A model generated the notes under the pieces. The model was given only the letters and a program-made list of their open reading frames with translations. It was not told the origin of the DNA and did no database searches. A DNA stretch of 64,000 nucleotides from Pantoea sp. Aalb (GTDB lineage Bacteria > Pseudomonadota > Gammaproteobacteria > Enterobacterales > Enterobacteriaceae): contig NZ_SZZU01000001.1 of the NCBI RefSeq assembly GCF_009829985.1, positions 556,589 to 620,588 of the forward strand, given 5' to 3'. This document shows, piece after piece, positions 56,805-64,000 of the stretch (position 1 is its first letter; the number at the start of each line of letters is the position of its first letter). Both the position numbers and the translations under genes were made by a program.

Positions 56805-57758
56805 ATTTAGAATAGGAAATTTTTTCATCCAGTGTTCAGCTATCTGTTGTCTCGTACAGATCCATACCTTATCATATTTTTGGATATAATCTAAAAAACG
56901 CTGTAAAGCAATAAATCTACCTGGTCGACCTAATATTCGACAATGCATACCAATCGACATCATTTTAGGTGCAATTTCTCCTTCTTTATATAAAACATCG
57001 AATGTATCACATAAATAATTATAAAATTGATTTGCAGTATTAAAACCTTGAAACATAACGAATCTCATATCATTACATTCCAACGTATAAGGAATAATTA
57101 AATGTGTTTTTAGTGTACTATCTTCGCATACTACCTTTGTCCAAAATGGTAGATCGTCTCCATAATAATCACTATCATAAATAAAACCTCCATGTTCTAC
57201 TACTAATCGACGTGTATTTGGACTATCTCGTCCAGTATACCAACCAGTAGGTTTTTTGCCAAACAAGCTAAGTAAAGTATTGACAGCTTGTTGTATATGT
57301 TGACGTTCAATATTTACATTTACATTTTGGTAATCGAGCCAACGCCAACCATGACTGACTATATCATAATCAGCTGACTTAATTGTCTCAACAATTTCAG
57401 GATTACGAACTAATGCCATTCCTACACCAAATATAGTTAATGGTAATTTTCGTATTTTAAACTCTTTATGAATACGCCAAAAACCTGCTCGCGCACCATA
57501 TTCATATAATGAATCCATTGACATATGACGACTATTAGCGTAGCTATTAGCATTAATTATATCGGAAAGAAATTTTTCAGATTTAATATCTCCATGCAAT
57601 ACATTACTTTCTGCTCCTTCTTCGTAGTTAAGAACAAATTGTATCGCTATTTGTGCATTATTTGGCCATTGCGCATGAGGAGGATAATCTGAATATCCTA
57701 TAAGATCTCGAGGATATTTTTTATTAAAAAATTCTTTATTTTTAATAAAAAGATTCAT
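56796..57758 (-). CDS. hpxB: Allantoinase, PuuE/HpxB polysaccharide-deacetylase type
   Basis: Opens the hydantoin ring of (S)-allantoin to allantoate without the zinc amidohydrolase fold. Diagnostic segments: KYPRDLIGYSDYPPHAQWPN, IQFVLNYEEGAES, DIVSHGWRWLDYQ, GWYTGRDSPNTRRL and MMSIGMHCRILGRPGR. Length 320 residues. It follows hpxA by 31 bp on the same strand, and the pair is equivalent to hpxAB of Klebsiella. Puue-type enzymes are distinct from E. coli AllB. Confidence 0.92.
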   Translation of the reverse strand: MNLFIKNKEFFNKKYPRDLIGYSDYPPHAQWPNNAQIAIQFVLNYEEGAESNVLHGDIKSEKFLSDIINANSYANSRHMSMDSLYEYGARAGFWRIHKEFKIRKLPLTIFGVGMALVRNPEIVETIKSADYDIVSHGWRWLDYQNVNVNIERQHIQQAVNTLLSLFGKKPTGWYTGRDSPNTRRLVVEHGGFIYDSDYYGDDLPFWTKVVCEDSTLKTHLIIPYTLECNDMRFVMFQGFNTANQFYNYLCDTFDVLYKEGEIAPKMMSIGMHCRILGRPGRFIALQRFLDYIQKYDKVWICTRQQIAEHWMKKFPILNKK

Positions 57759-57789
57759 TATAATTACCTAATGAAAAATTATTGAATAA

Positions 57790-58521
57790 TTAATTAAAAT
57801 GATGAAAGATTCCTGTAATTGTTTTTTTTAAAGGAAAGTTTAGATCACCATATTTGCTAGTACCCAAACCTAATGTTATTAATCCTTCTAATATTTTTAC
57901 CGCTGTACTTATGCCATCGATAACTGGAATATCTAATTCTTTAGTTAGAGTTTGAGATAACGGAGCCATGCCACTACACCCTAAAATAATTGCACCAATA
58001 CCATCTTTACGCTTTGCTTTAATACAACAACGACGTACTTGTTCTTGTGCTAGTCCATTACCATTTTGTAAGTCTAAAACAGGCAGGTCTATAGAATGCA
58101 ATCTTGCACAATGCTGTGTGAAACCATACTGCTGTAAAAGATGACGAATAATAATGAAAGTACGAGGCAAAGTAGTAACGATTGAAAATCGTGTTGCTAT
58201 AATAGTAGCAATGTGCATTGCTGCTTCAGCAATCCCAATAACAGGGCCTTTTGCTATTTCACGGGCTGCTAATAATCCAGGATCACCAAAGCAAGCTATA
58301 ATATGACCTTGCACTCCTTGTTTTATTCCAATTTTTACTTGTTCTAAAATACCAAACGTAGCTATAGCTTCATCAAAGTGACCTTCTATTGAGGCAACAC
58401 CATACTCTGAACATACTACTAACACTTTAGTATTCGGTTCTACAATCGATGATACTACTTGTCTTATAGTTGATGTCATTTCTAAGTTAGTATTAGGGTT
58501 TATTACTTGAATTATCTTCAT
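57790..58521 (-). CDS. hpxA: Allantoin racemase HpxA
   Basis: Asp/Glu-hydantoin racemase family enzyme converting (R)- to (S)-allantoin. The two catalytic Cys are Cys77 (IIACFGDPG) and Cys182 (ILGCSGMA), 105 residues apart as in Klebsiella HpxA (79 and 184). INPNTNLEMT opens the protein, and VIGIAEAAMH is conserved. Length 243 residues. First gene of hpxAB, divergent from the permease. It implies that spontaneously racemising allantoin, or (R)-allantoin, reaches the cell. Confidence 0.93.
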   Translation of the reverse strand: MKIIQVINPNTNLEMTSTIRQVVSSIVEPNTKVLVVCSEYGVASIEGHFDEAIATFGILEQVKIGIKQGVQGHIIACFGDPGLLAAREIAKGPVIGIAEAAMHIATIIATRFSIVTTLPRTFIIIRHLLQQYGFTQHCARLHSIDLPVLDLQNGNGLAQEQVRRCCIKAKRKDGIGAIILGCSGMAPLSQTLTKELDIPVIDGISTAVKILEGLITLGLGTSKYGDLNFPLKKTITGIFHHFN

Positions 58522-58891
58522 AATAGTATAATTCCTTTAATAAAAGACAAGAAGAATTAAGAATATTTATTTTTATAATTGAATTTCAAAATATGATAAA
58601 AATCAGATTATAAATCTTTTATTAGTATTGAAGAATTTTCTATTTATAAATAGATTGAATAATATTTATAGTAATAATTATGTACACTAATAAGTAGTCT
58701 AGTCATAAGGAATAAATAAATTATTAAAGATATAGACTAAATCTTTAATATAGTAATAAAACATTTATAATATTTACATAATAAAATTATATTGTTTCTT
58801 CTTAATTAAAAATTAAATGTTCTAAAATAGGAAAAAAGTATTAATTATTTTTATGTAATATTTAACATAATTGCACTATTATTGAAAAATA

Positions 58892-58908
58892 AGTGCAGAA
58901 TATGCACT
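58892..58908. promoter_or_regulatory. Possible operator AGTGCA-N5-TGCACT
   Basis: A perfect 6-bp inverted repeat with a 5-base centre; another TGCACT lies 20 bp upstream. Arms resemble NtrC half-sites but in reversed order, so I do not call it an NtrC site. Confidence 0.4.
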
Positions 58909-59146
58909 ATAATCATACAATATTATATGAAATTTAATTTCAATATTAAATATTGACGAAATTAACAAATATGGATTCAATGTATTAATTTATAATAATT
59001 TAAATCAAATATTTTTATGCTGATATATGTTATCTATTTTTATAAAATTAATTCATATTAATATCAATGAATTAATACTTTTGATTAAATCTATTTAAAT
59101 ATTATTTATTATATCTAGCATTGCTTTAATGTATACAAAAATAACC

Positions 59147-59163
59147 TTGGCCTAGATCCTGCA
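59147..59163 (+). promoter_or_regulatory. Sigma-54-like promoter of the permease gene
   Basis: TTGG, ten bases, then GCA: the invariant GG (59149-59150) and GC (59161-59162) have the exact sigma-54 spacing, with TGGC and TGCA matching the flanks of the consensus TGGCAC-N5-TTGCA. The ATG lies 42 bp downstream, a normal leader length. Whether this genome keeps rpoN is unknown. Confidence 0.45.
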
Positions 59164-59204
59164 GTATTAATCTAATGATTATAATATAGAGAAGAGCAGA
59201 ATTT

Positions 59205-60680
59205 ATGCTAAATAGTATTAAAATATCTTCCACAGAACAGGCTTCTAATAGCTTATCAAAGTATAGTCCACGCTTATATAATAAAGATCTTGCACCAACA
59301 CGTGAGCAAAATTGGTCTTGGTATAATATTTTTTCTTTTTGGATGTCTGATGTACATAGTATGGGTGGTTATGTAGTAGCTGCCAGTTTATTTACACTTG
59401 GTTTAACTAGTTGGCAAGTAATTATTTGTCTAATATTGGGAATTTATATTGTACAAATCTGTGCTAACCTGATTGCTAAACCAAGTTATATATCGGGAGT
59501 ACCATACGCAGTAATCTCGCGCCAAGCATTTGGTGTATTTGGTGCAAATATCCCTGCAATAATTCGTGGTTTAATTGCTTTTACTTGGTATGGAATTCAA
59601 ACATATTTAGCATCTAATGCTCTTATGTTAGTTTTATTAAAGTTTTTTCCTTCATTTAATAGCATGACACAAAGTAGTTGGTTAGGTTTATCAATATTTG
59701 GTTGGTTTTGTTTTGGTATAATTTGGTTTTTACAATTTATAGTTTTTTGGCATGGTATAAATGTTATTAAAAATTTTATTGACGTGTCTGGTCCTGCAGT
59801 TTATTTAGTAATGCTAATATTAGCATGCTGGATTTTATATAAAACTGGCTTTAATAGAATATCTTTTTTTCTTGCTAGTAAGAACTTAAGTATTTATGAA
59901 CAATTTTGGCAAATGATTACTGCAATAGCATTAATTGTTTCATATTTTTCTGGACCAATACTTAATTTTGGTGACTTTTCCCGTTATGGGAAAAGTATGC
60001 GTGAAATTAATCGTGGTAATTACTGGGGCCTACCATTTAATTTTCTTTTTTTTTCCATTATTACAGTAATTATAGTATCAGGTACACAGTCATTATTTGG
60101 TCGTATGATTACGGATCCAATTGAAACAGTAAGCTTAATAGGTAATGATCTAACAATAACACTTGCCCTATTAACAATAATTACTGCAACTATTGGAATT
60201 AATATTGTGGCAAATTTTGTATCTTCAGCATTTGATTTTTCTAATTGTTTTCCACAAAAAATTAGTTTTCGTACTGGTGGTATGATTTCTGCTGTAGGTT
60301 CTGTAATACTAACACCTTGGAATTTATTCCAGTCAGCAGAATTAATTCATTATACATTAGATATACTTAGTTCTTTTATTGGTCCATTATTTGGTATTTT
60401 AGTTGCTGATTTTTATTTTATTAAACACGGTAAAGTTATTATAGATGATCTATTTAATGCTACTCCTAAAGGACAATATTGGTATTATGAAGGTTTTAAT
60501 TTAAAAGCAATTGCTACATTGATCCCATCAGTTGGTGTTTGTTTATTAATTAATTTTATCCCATTATTACAGATAGTAGCTAATTTTAGTTGGTTTATCG
60601 GTGTTATAATAAGTATAACATTTTATTATTGGTTAGCTACTAAAGAAGAAACCAATATAAAATGTTCTGATAAATATTAA
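59205..60680 (+). CDS. NCS1-family permease, probably for allantoin
   Basis: Inner-membrane nucleobase:cation symporter-1 family carrier with about 12 helices. Typical segments are NWSWYNIFSFWMSDVHSMGGY near residue 40, ISRQAFGVFGANIPAIIRG, FTWYGIQTY and NFGDFSRYGKS. Length 491 residues, close to PucI and E. coli AllP (about 480-490). Divergent from hpxAB, which argues for allantoin rather than uracil or thiamine as substrate. Without it the rest of the ureide route would depend on internal allantoin. I give no gene symbol, since names differ among species. Confidence 0.88.
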   Translation: MLNSIKISSTEQASNSLSKYSPRLYNKDLAPTREQNWSWYNIFSFWMSDVHSMGGYVVAASLFTLGLTSWQVIICLILGIYIVQICANLIAKPSYISGVPYAVISRQAFGVFGANIPAIIRGLIAFTWYGIQTYLASNALMLVLLKFFPSFNSMTQSSWLGLSIFGWFCFGIIWFLQFIVFWHGINVIKNFIDVSGPAVYLVMLILACWILYKTGFNRISFFLASKNLSIYEQFWQMITAIALIVSYFSGPILNFGDFSRYGKSMREINRGNYWGLPFNFLFFSIITVIIVSGTQSLFGRMITDPIETVSLIGNDLTITLALLTIITATIGINIVANFVSSAFDFSNCFPQKISFRTGGMISAVGSVILTPWNLFQSAELIHYTLDILSSFIGPLFGILVADFYFIKHGKVIIDDLFNATPKGQYWYYEGFNLKAIATLIPSVGVCLLINFIPLLQIVANFSWFIGVIISITFYYWLATKEETNIKCSDKY

Positions 60681-60705
60681 ATAACATAATTATACCTTAC
60701 ATATA

Positions 60706-61443
60706 TTAATATTTAAAATTACGCCAAATACATTTACCGTTATTTTTTTGTACTATATCTAATAGATTTTCATGTTCAATTATTTCTTGCTTATTAGCAT
60801 TCACTATACATAAATCCGATTTTGGTCTCTTAATAGGTTTGATATAATTATTTACTTGAAAAGTTAAAGATTCGTCTTCTAATGAAAAAGCTAGCAATGT
60901 TTGACCACCTGTCATTGCTAGATATACTTCAGCAAGAATTTCCGCATCAAGTAATGCACCATGAAGAGTACGTTTACTATTATCTATTTCATAACGAATA
61001 CACAATGCATCAAGACTATTACGCTTACCAGGAAATATTTTTCGAGCTATAGCTAAACTATCTGTAATTTGGCAAAATGTTTCTATTTTATTTATATTAC
61101 GTTTTAATAAACTAACTTCATAATTAATAAAATCAATGTCAAATGCAGCATTATGCATTACTAACTCAGCACCTCTTATATAATCTAAAAATTCATCGAC
61201 CACGTTAAAAAACTGAGGTTTATCAAAAAGAAATTCATCAGAAATACCATGAATTATGAAAGCTTCTGGATCTACTAAACGATTAGGTTTGAGATAAACA
61301 TGAAAATTATTACCAGTTAGATGCCTATTTATAATTTCAACAGCACCAATTTCAATAATACGATGATGAACTTCGGAATCTACAGTATTTAGACCTGTAG
61401 TTTCAGTATCTAAAACAATTTGCCTGTTATTTATTTTCTTCAT
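60706..61443 (-). CDS. dnaQ: DNA polymerase III epsilon subunit (proofreading)
   Basis: 3'-5' exonuclease of the replicase core. DEDDh motifs: VLDTETTG (Exo I), HNAAFDIDF (Exo II) and LHGALLDAEILAEVY (Exo III, His and Asp). Length 245 residues (E. coli 243). The C-terminal tail that binds DnaE ends HENLLDIVQKNNGKCIWR, much as in E. coli. Divergent from rnhA with 45 bp between starts, the E. coli arrangement. Retained proofreading is notable, since mutation pressure is strong in such genomes. Confidence 0.97.
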   Translation of the reverse strand: MKKINNRQIVLDTETTGLNTVDSEVHHRIIEIGAVEIINRHLTGNNFHVYLKPNRLVDPEAFIIHGISDEFLFDKPQFFNVVDEFLDYIRGAELVMHNAAFDIDFINYEVSLLKRNINKIETFCQITDSLAIARKIFPGKRNSLDALCIRYEIDNSKRTLHGALLDAEILAEVYLAMTGGQTLLAFSLEDESLTFQVNNYIKPIKRPKSDLCIVNANKQEIIEHENLLDIVQKNNGKCIWRNFKY

Positions 61444-61488
61444 ACGATTAACTATATATTAAATTATTTAACAATAAGTATACTAATA

Positions 61489-61953
61489 ATGTTACGAAAC
61501 ATATTAATATTTACTGATGGCTCTTGTCTTGGTAATCCTGGTCCTGGTGGCTATGGAGCTATTGTACGTTATAGTCATTATGAAAAAATGTTTAGTACTG
61601 GTTATTATCTCACTACTAACAATAGAATGGAATTAATGGCAGCTATAATAGCACTAGAATCATTAATAAATCCATGTAATATTATTATCAATACAGATAG
61701 CCAATATTTACGTCAAGGAATCACACATTGGATTTTAAATTGGAAAAAATATAACTGGAAGACAGCTAATAATAAATTAGTTAAAAATATTGATTTATGG
61801 AAAAGACTTGATTTTATGCTTGGTATTCATAAAATTCAATGGAAATGGATAAAAGGTCATGATGGTAATTTAGAAAATGAAAGATGCGATGCAATGGCAC
61901 GCAGTGCTGCAAATAATCCATCTTTAGATGATATAGGATATCGCAAACGATAA
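61489..61953 (+). CDS. rnhA: Ribonuclease HI
   Basis: Cleaves RNA in RNA:DNA hybrids, including R-loops and primers. Catalytic residues: Asp in FTDGSCLGNPGPGGYGA, Glu in NNRMELMAA, Asp in NTDSQY and the late Asp in NERCDAMA. Length 154 residues (E. coli 155). I start at ATG 61489 (MLRNILIFTDG), aligned to E. coli; the frame is open 23 codons further up but that part overlaps dnaQ's start. Confidence 0.97.
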   Translation: MLRNILIFTDGSCLGNPGPGGYGAIVRYSHYEKMFSTGYYLTTNNRMELMAAIIALESLINPCNIIINTDSQYLRQGITHWILNWKKYNWKTANNKLVKNIDLWKRLDFMLGIHKIQWKWIKGHDGNLENERCDAMARSAANNPSLDDIGYRKR

Positions 61954-61974
61954 TTTTTTTTAACTTATTTAAAG

Positions 61975-62004
61975 TTTATACATTGTCTTTTTATACATTG
62001 TCTT
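61975..62004. repeat. 15-bp tandem duplication between rnhA and yafS
   Basis: TTTATACATTGTCTT occurs twice in direct succession (61975-61989, 61990-62004), just after rnhA and before the yafS stop. Likely a slippage product. Confidence 0.85.
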
Positions 62005-62015
62005 AATGATTATAT

Positions 62016-62729
62016 TCATTGACTAGTAGCATTAATAGGTGCATGCATTTTTGTTGTTGTATTTAGATTTTTTTTATTTCTAAGAGGTATTAATGGGAAC
62101 GTACGTTTACGACCTACTACAATATTTAAACAACCGAAAACTGATAGTAAATGTTTATTCATTATTTTCCTTCTTTCTTGCTTATACCATGGTAATACTT
62201 GACAGCACATACAGTGTGTTATTTCATAATTAAGAAGACTAAGCCAGTCAAGAAGACGTAATTGACTAAACATTCTTCCATTCCATGGTATACGTTGATA
62301 AAAACCTGGAATTCCTTTACTAAGTCCTAATAAACTAAAAGGATTAAATCCACTTATAATGATCCATCCATCATCGATTAGTACACGATCTACTTCACGT
62401 AGTACCATATGTGGATCTTGACTCCAAGCTAAAGTATGGGCTAAAAGACAAACATCAATTGATTTAGAATCGAATGGTAATTGTGTAGTGTTAGCAATAA
62501 CTTGCAATACATCACCTTCATTCCCTATATTAATTTGATGCGATATATTACATTGACTTGTATTTATTTCTGCACTTAGTAAACCAATTTTAAGCATATG
62601 AAATCCATATAACTTAACTAGAAATGGCTTTAATTGTTGTGTCAGAGCTTCGCAAAAATGGTTACCCCATGGTATATCGCTCCAAGACCGTGGTGCAATA
62701 AGCATTTGCTGTGTTTTAGCAGGTTTCAT
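62016..62729 (-). CDS. yafS: SAM-dependent methyltransferase YafS
   Basis: Class I methyltransferase of unknown substrate, matching E. coli YafS (240 residues; here 237) from MKPA to near the C-terminus. Visible are SWSDIPWG, LKIGLLSAEINTS, LPFDSKSIDVCLLAHTLAWS, REVDRVLIDDGWIIISGFNP and RMFSQLRLLDWLSLL. A classical GxGxG SAM loop is not evident, as in the E. coli protein. Next to rnhA/dnaQ as in E. coli. Confidence 0.93.
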   Translation of the reverse strand: MKPAKTQQMLIAPRSWSDIPWGNHFCEALTQQLKPFLVKLYGFHMLKIGLLSAEINTSQCNISHQINIGNEGDVLQVIANTTQLPFDSKSIDVCLLAHTLAWSQDPHMVLREVDRVLIDDGWIIISGFNPFSLLGLSKGIPGFYQRIPWNGRMFSQLRLLDWLSLLNYEITHCMCCQVLPWYKQERRKIMNKHLLSVFGCLNIVVGRKRTFPLIPLRNKKNLNTTTKMHAPINATSQ

Positions 62730-63049
62730 TTTTTATAGTTGTTTTTTGATTAAAATTAAAAGATTTTAAAATATATGCAACTGACATACAAATAAAAATA
62801 TTTTTTAAATTTTTTAAATTTTTTATCCAACTCATTAATATATACTATAATTTTAATAAAAATATTAAAATGTATTTTTTTTACTATTATACTGACGCAT
62901 ATAAAAAAATAGATACAAAAGCATCTTAAATATATTTTTTAATAATATTATCATAGTTATTAACTATATTATATATAATTTTTTAATTTTAAATGTTAGC
63001 TAATGAATCTTTTGTAATCATATGTAATCATATGTAATCATGGATAAAC
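62730..63049. other. Gene-less region between yafS and the yafD remnant
   Basis: About 320 bp where E. coli has gloB, mltD and yafE. No remnant was recognised. A 10-bp tandem repeat (TAATCATATG, about three copies, 63016-63041) lies at its right edge. Confidence 0.55.
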
Positions 63050-63540
63050 TAACCATCATATTTCGGTAAAAACCAAAATTCAAAGGTCGATCAAATGCTT
63101 TACGGCGATAATCATTATGAAAATTAACTTAATGTAAAACCATTTCACGTACAAAATAATAAGTTACATTCATATACTTACTATTCTAGGTATTAAAATT
63201 TCTAGCCATAATTTTAAATTTAGTATCTAATGACAATATGTTAGTTAATATACTTTTATAAACACTAATATTAAAAAATAAAATTTATTATATGCATGTT
63301 AATTACCATAATTTAAAAATCATTAAATACAAGATTAAGTAAAGGATCAGCTGTAATTAATGCTAATTTTGCTAATCTTAATAAAAGTTTTAGTTTAAGA
63401 AATAAATACCAATAACAAGATGTACTAAAAGTAAAGTTATTACACTTAAATAATATATTTTTTAGTAACAAATCAAATTAGTTCAAAGGTAGCTTTTGGT
63501 TCTTTTTGTTATTTAGGAAAAATGCTCTTAATAGGCTGTT
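63050..63540 (-). pseudogene. yafD: Decayed yafD (endonuclease/exonuclease/phosphatase family)
   Basis: Translated on the minus strand, pieces match E. coli YafD in order: LRLAKLALIT (63381-63352; E. coli LRLAKSALVT), MVINMHIINF (63309-63280; MVVNIHAVNF), then after a frameshift KIMARNFNT-stop (from 63215; VIMAGDFNAW), and YRRKAFDRPLNFGFYRN (63110-63060; QRRRAFGRPLDFVFYRG). Stops are TAG at 63188 and TAA at 63131. The catalytic GDFN is now RNFN, and the C-terminal SDHNP is gone. Upstream similarity to about 63540 is weaker. Position and strand agree with E. coli, between yafS and the rrnH/aspU region. Confidence 0.85.
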
Positions 63541-63700
63541 CTGTAGAATATCAAATTATATAATTTTATGCTATTACCTATATATCTAACTCAATAATAA
63601 TATAGTATTAAATACTAAACAATATAAAACTTTATACTTAATAAATTATAAGTATCTTTTAAATTTTAATAATATTTATATATTAACGGGGTAATGATAA

Positions 63701-63774
63701 CGGAACGGACGGGATTTGAACCCGCGACCCCCTGCGTGACAGGCAGGTATTCTAACCAACTGAACTACCGCTCC
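63701..63774 (-). tRNA. aspU: tRNA-Asp (anticodon GUC)
   Basis: Minus-strand cloverleaf starting GGAGCGGTAGTTCAGTTGG, anticodon loop CTGTCAC (GUC), T-arm GGGTTCAAATCCC and acceptor end CGTTCCG. Almost identical to E. coli tRNA-Asp. It lies 39 bp after the 5S gene, as aspU follows rrnH. CCA is not encoded (TTA follows the discriminator G). Confidence 0.98.
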
Positions 63775-63813
63775 ATTCTTACTTAGTAAAGAAAGTGTAT
63801 TTTCAATATATGT

Positions 63814-63932
63814 TGCCTGGCAGTTCCCTACTCTTGCATGGGGAATCCCCATACTACCATCGGCACTACGGCATTTCACTTCTGAGTTCGGCATGGTATC
63901 AGGTGGTACCACCGCGTTATTGCCGCCAGGCG
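63814..63932 (-). rRNA. rrf: 5S ribosomal RNA
   Basis: About 119 nt on the minus strand, with the near-universal CATGCCGAACTCAGAAGTG and GCCGATGGTAGT segments and pairing ends CGCCTGGCGG/CTGCCAGGCA. Boundaries set by alignment with E. coli 5S. The 23S gene should lie just beyond the right end of the window. Confidence 0.97.
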
Positions 63933-63943
63933 AATTCTGTTGA

Positions 63944-63964
63944 TTCATGCACAAAATGCATGAA
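63944..63964 (-). repeat. Hairpin in the 23S-5S spacer
   Basis: TTCATGCA and TGCATGAA form a perfect 8-bp stem with a 5-nt loop just upstream of 5S. It may help rRNA processing. Confidence 0.6.
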
Positions 63965-64000
63965 GTATTTTATAAAATAAGCTGAAACTTTCATAAAACG

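Larger units (their letters stand above)
58522..59204. other. Divergent regulatory region between hpxA and the permease
   Basis: About 680 bp with no gene. It carries an AGTGCA/TGCACT palindrome (58892-58908), an extra TGCACT at 58872, and a sigma-54-like -24/-12 element (59147-59163) just before the permease. Confidence 0.6.

Noticed and set aside
58872..58908. NtrC binding site
   Set aside because: Half-sites TGCAC/GTGCA occur, but order and spacing do not fit the NtrC consensus (5-base centre with TGCAC first).
63676..63980. Open frames on both strands across the tRNA-Asp/5S region
   Set aside because: They run through the tRNA and 5S rRNA genes, so they are chance frames.

Overview
The window is about 64 kb of very AT-rich DNA (roughly three quarters A+T by eye) carrying about 50 intact protein genes, two tRNA genes, the 4.5S SRP RNA and a 5S rRNA. 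Nearly every protein matches an Escherichia coli orthologue over its full length. Gene order also follows the E. coli map, read backwards from folD (about 12 min) to the rrnH/aspU region (about 5 min), with most E. coli genes deleted in between. Long AT-rich gaps, decayed genes and retention of housekeeping and biosynthetic genes indicate a strongly reduced obligate symbiont of the Enterobacterales. Candidates are an insect symbiont such as Blochmannia of ants or a stinkbug gut symbiont of the Ishikawaella/Benitsuchiphilus type; I cannot name the species from sequence alone.

Layout: 0-11 kb holds folD (5' end missing), cysS, lpxH, purEK, adk, htpG with a heat-shock promoter, and ybaB-dnaX. 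From 11.6 to 21 kb come ffs (4.5S RNA), queC, and ppiD, lon, clpX, clpP and tig (protein quality control). From 21.4 to 28.5 kb lie a broken yajG, the cytochrome bo oxidase operon cyoABCDE and yajR. From 28.9 to 36.8 kb lie panE (pantothenate), ispA-dxs (isoprenoids) and ribD-ribH-nusB-thiL (riboflavin, transcription, thiamine). From 37 to 48.8 kb lie yajC-secD-secF, tgt and queA (queuosine, with queC), brnQ, proC, yaiA, tRNA-Thr, crl and gmhA.

The accessory region is 49.3-60.7 kb. It is a ureide (allantoin) catabolism locus of the Klebsiella hpx type: an NCS1 permease, allantoin racemase (hpxA), a PuuE-type allantoinase (hpxB), allantoate amidohydrolase (hpxK), ureidoglycine-glyoxylate aminotransferase (hpxJ) and hpxWXYZ (oxamate amidohydrolase plus an amidase-signature enzyme with two small partners). 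Together they would import allantoin, release ammonia and form glycine and oxalurate/oxalate. No uricase, HIU hydrolase, OHCU decarboxylase or oxamate carbamoyltransferase is in the window. Keeping eight or nine genes for this in so small a genome suggests recycling of host nitrogen waste.

The right end returns to the E. coli order (dnaQ, rnhA, yafS), then a decayed yafD that I could trace by translation, tRNA-Asp and 5S rRNA. Other notable points are a conserved programmed frameshift signal in dnaX, an in-frame TGA in the yajG signal peptide, sigma-32 promoters at htpG and lon, a sigma-54-like promoter before the permease, and a 46-nt perfect AT palindrome.
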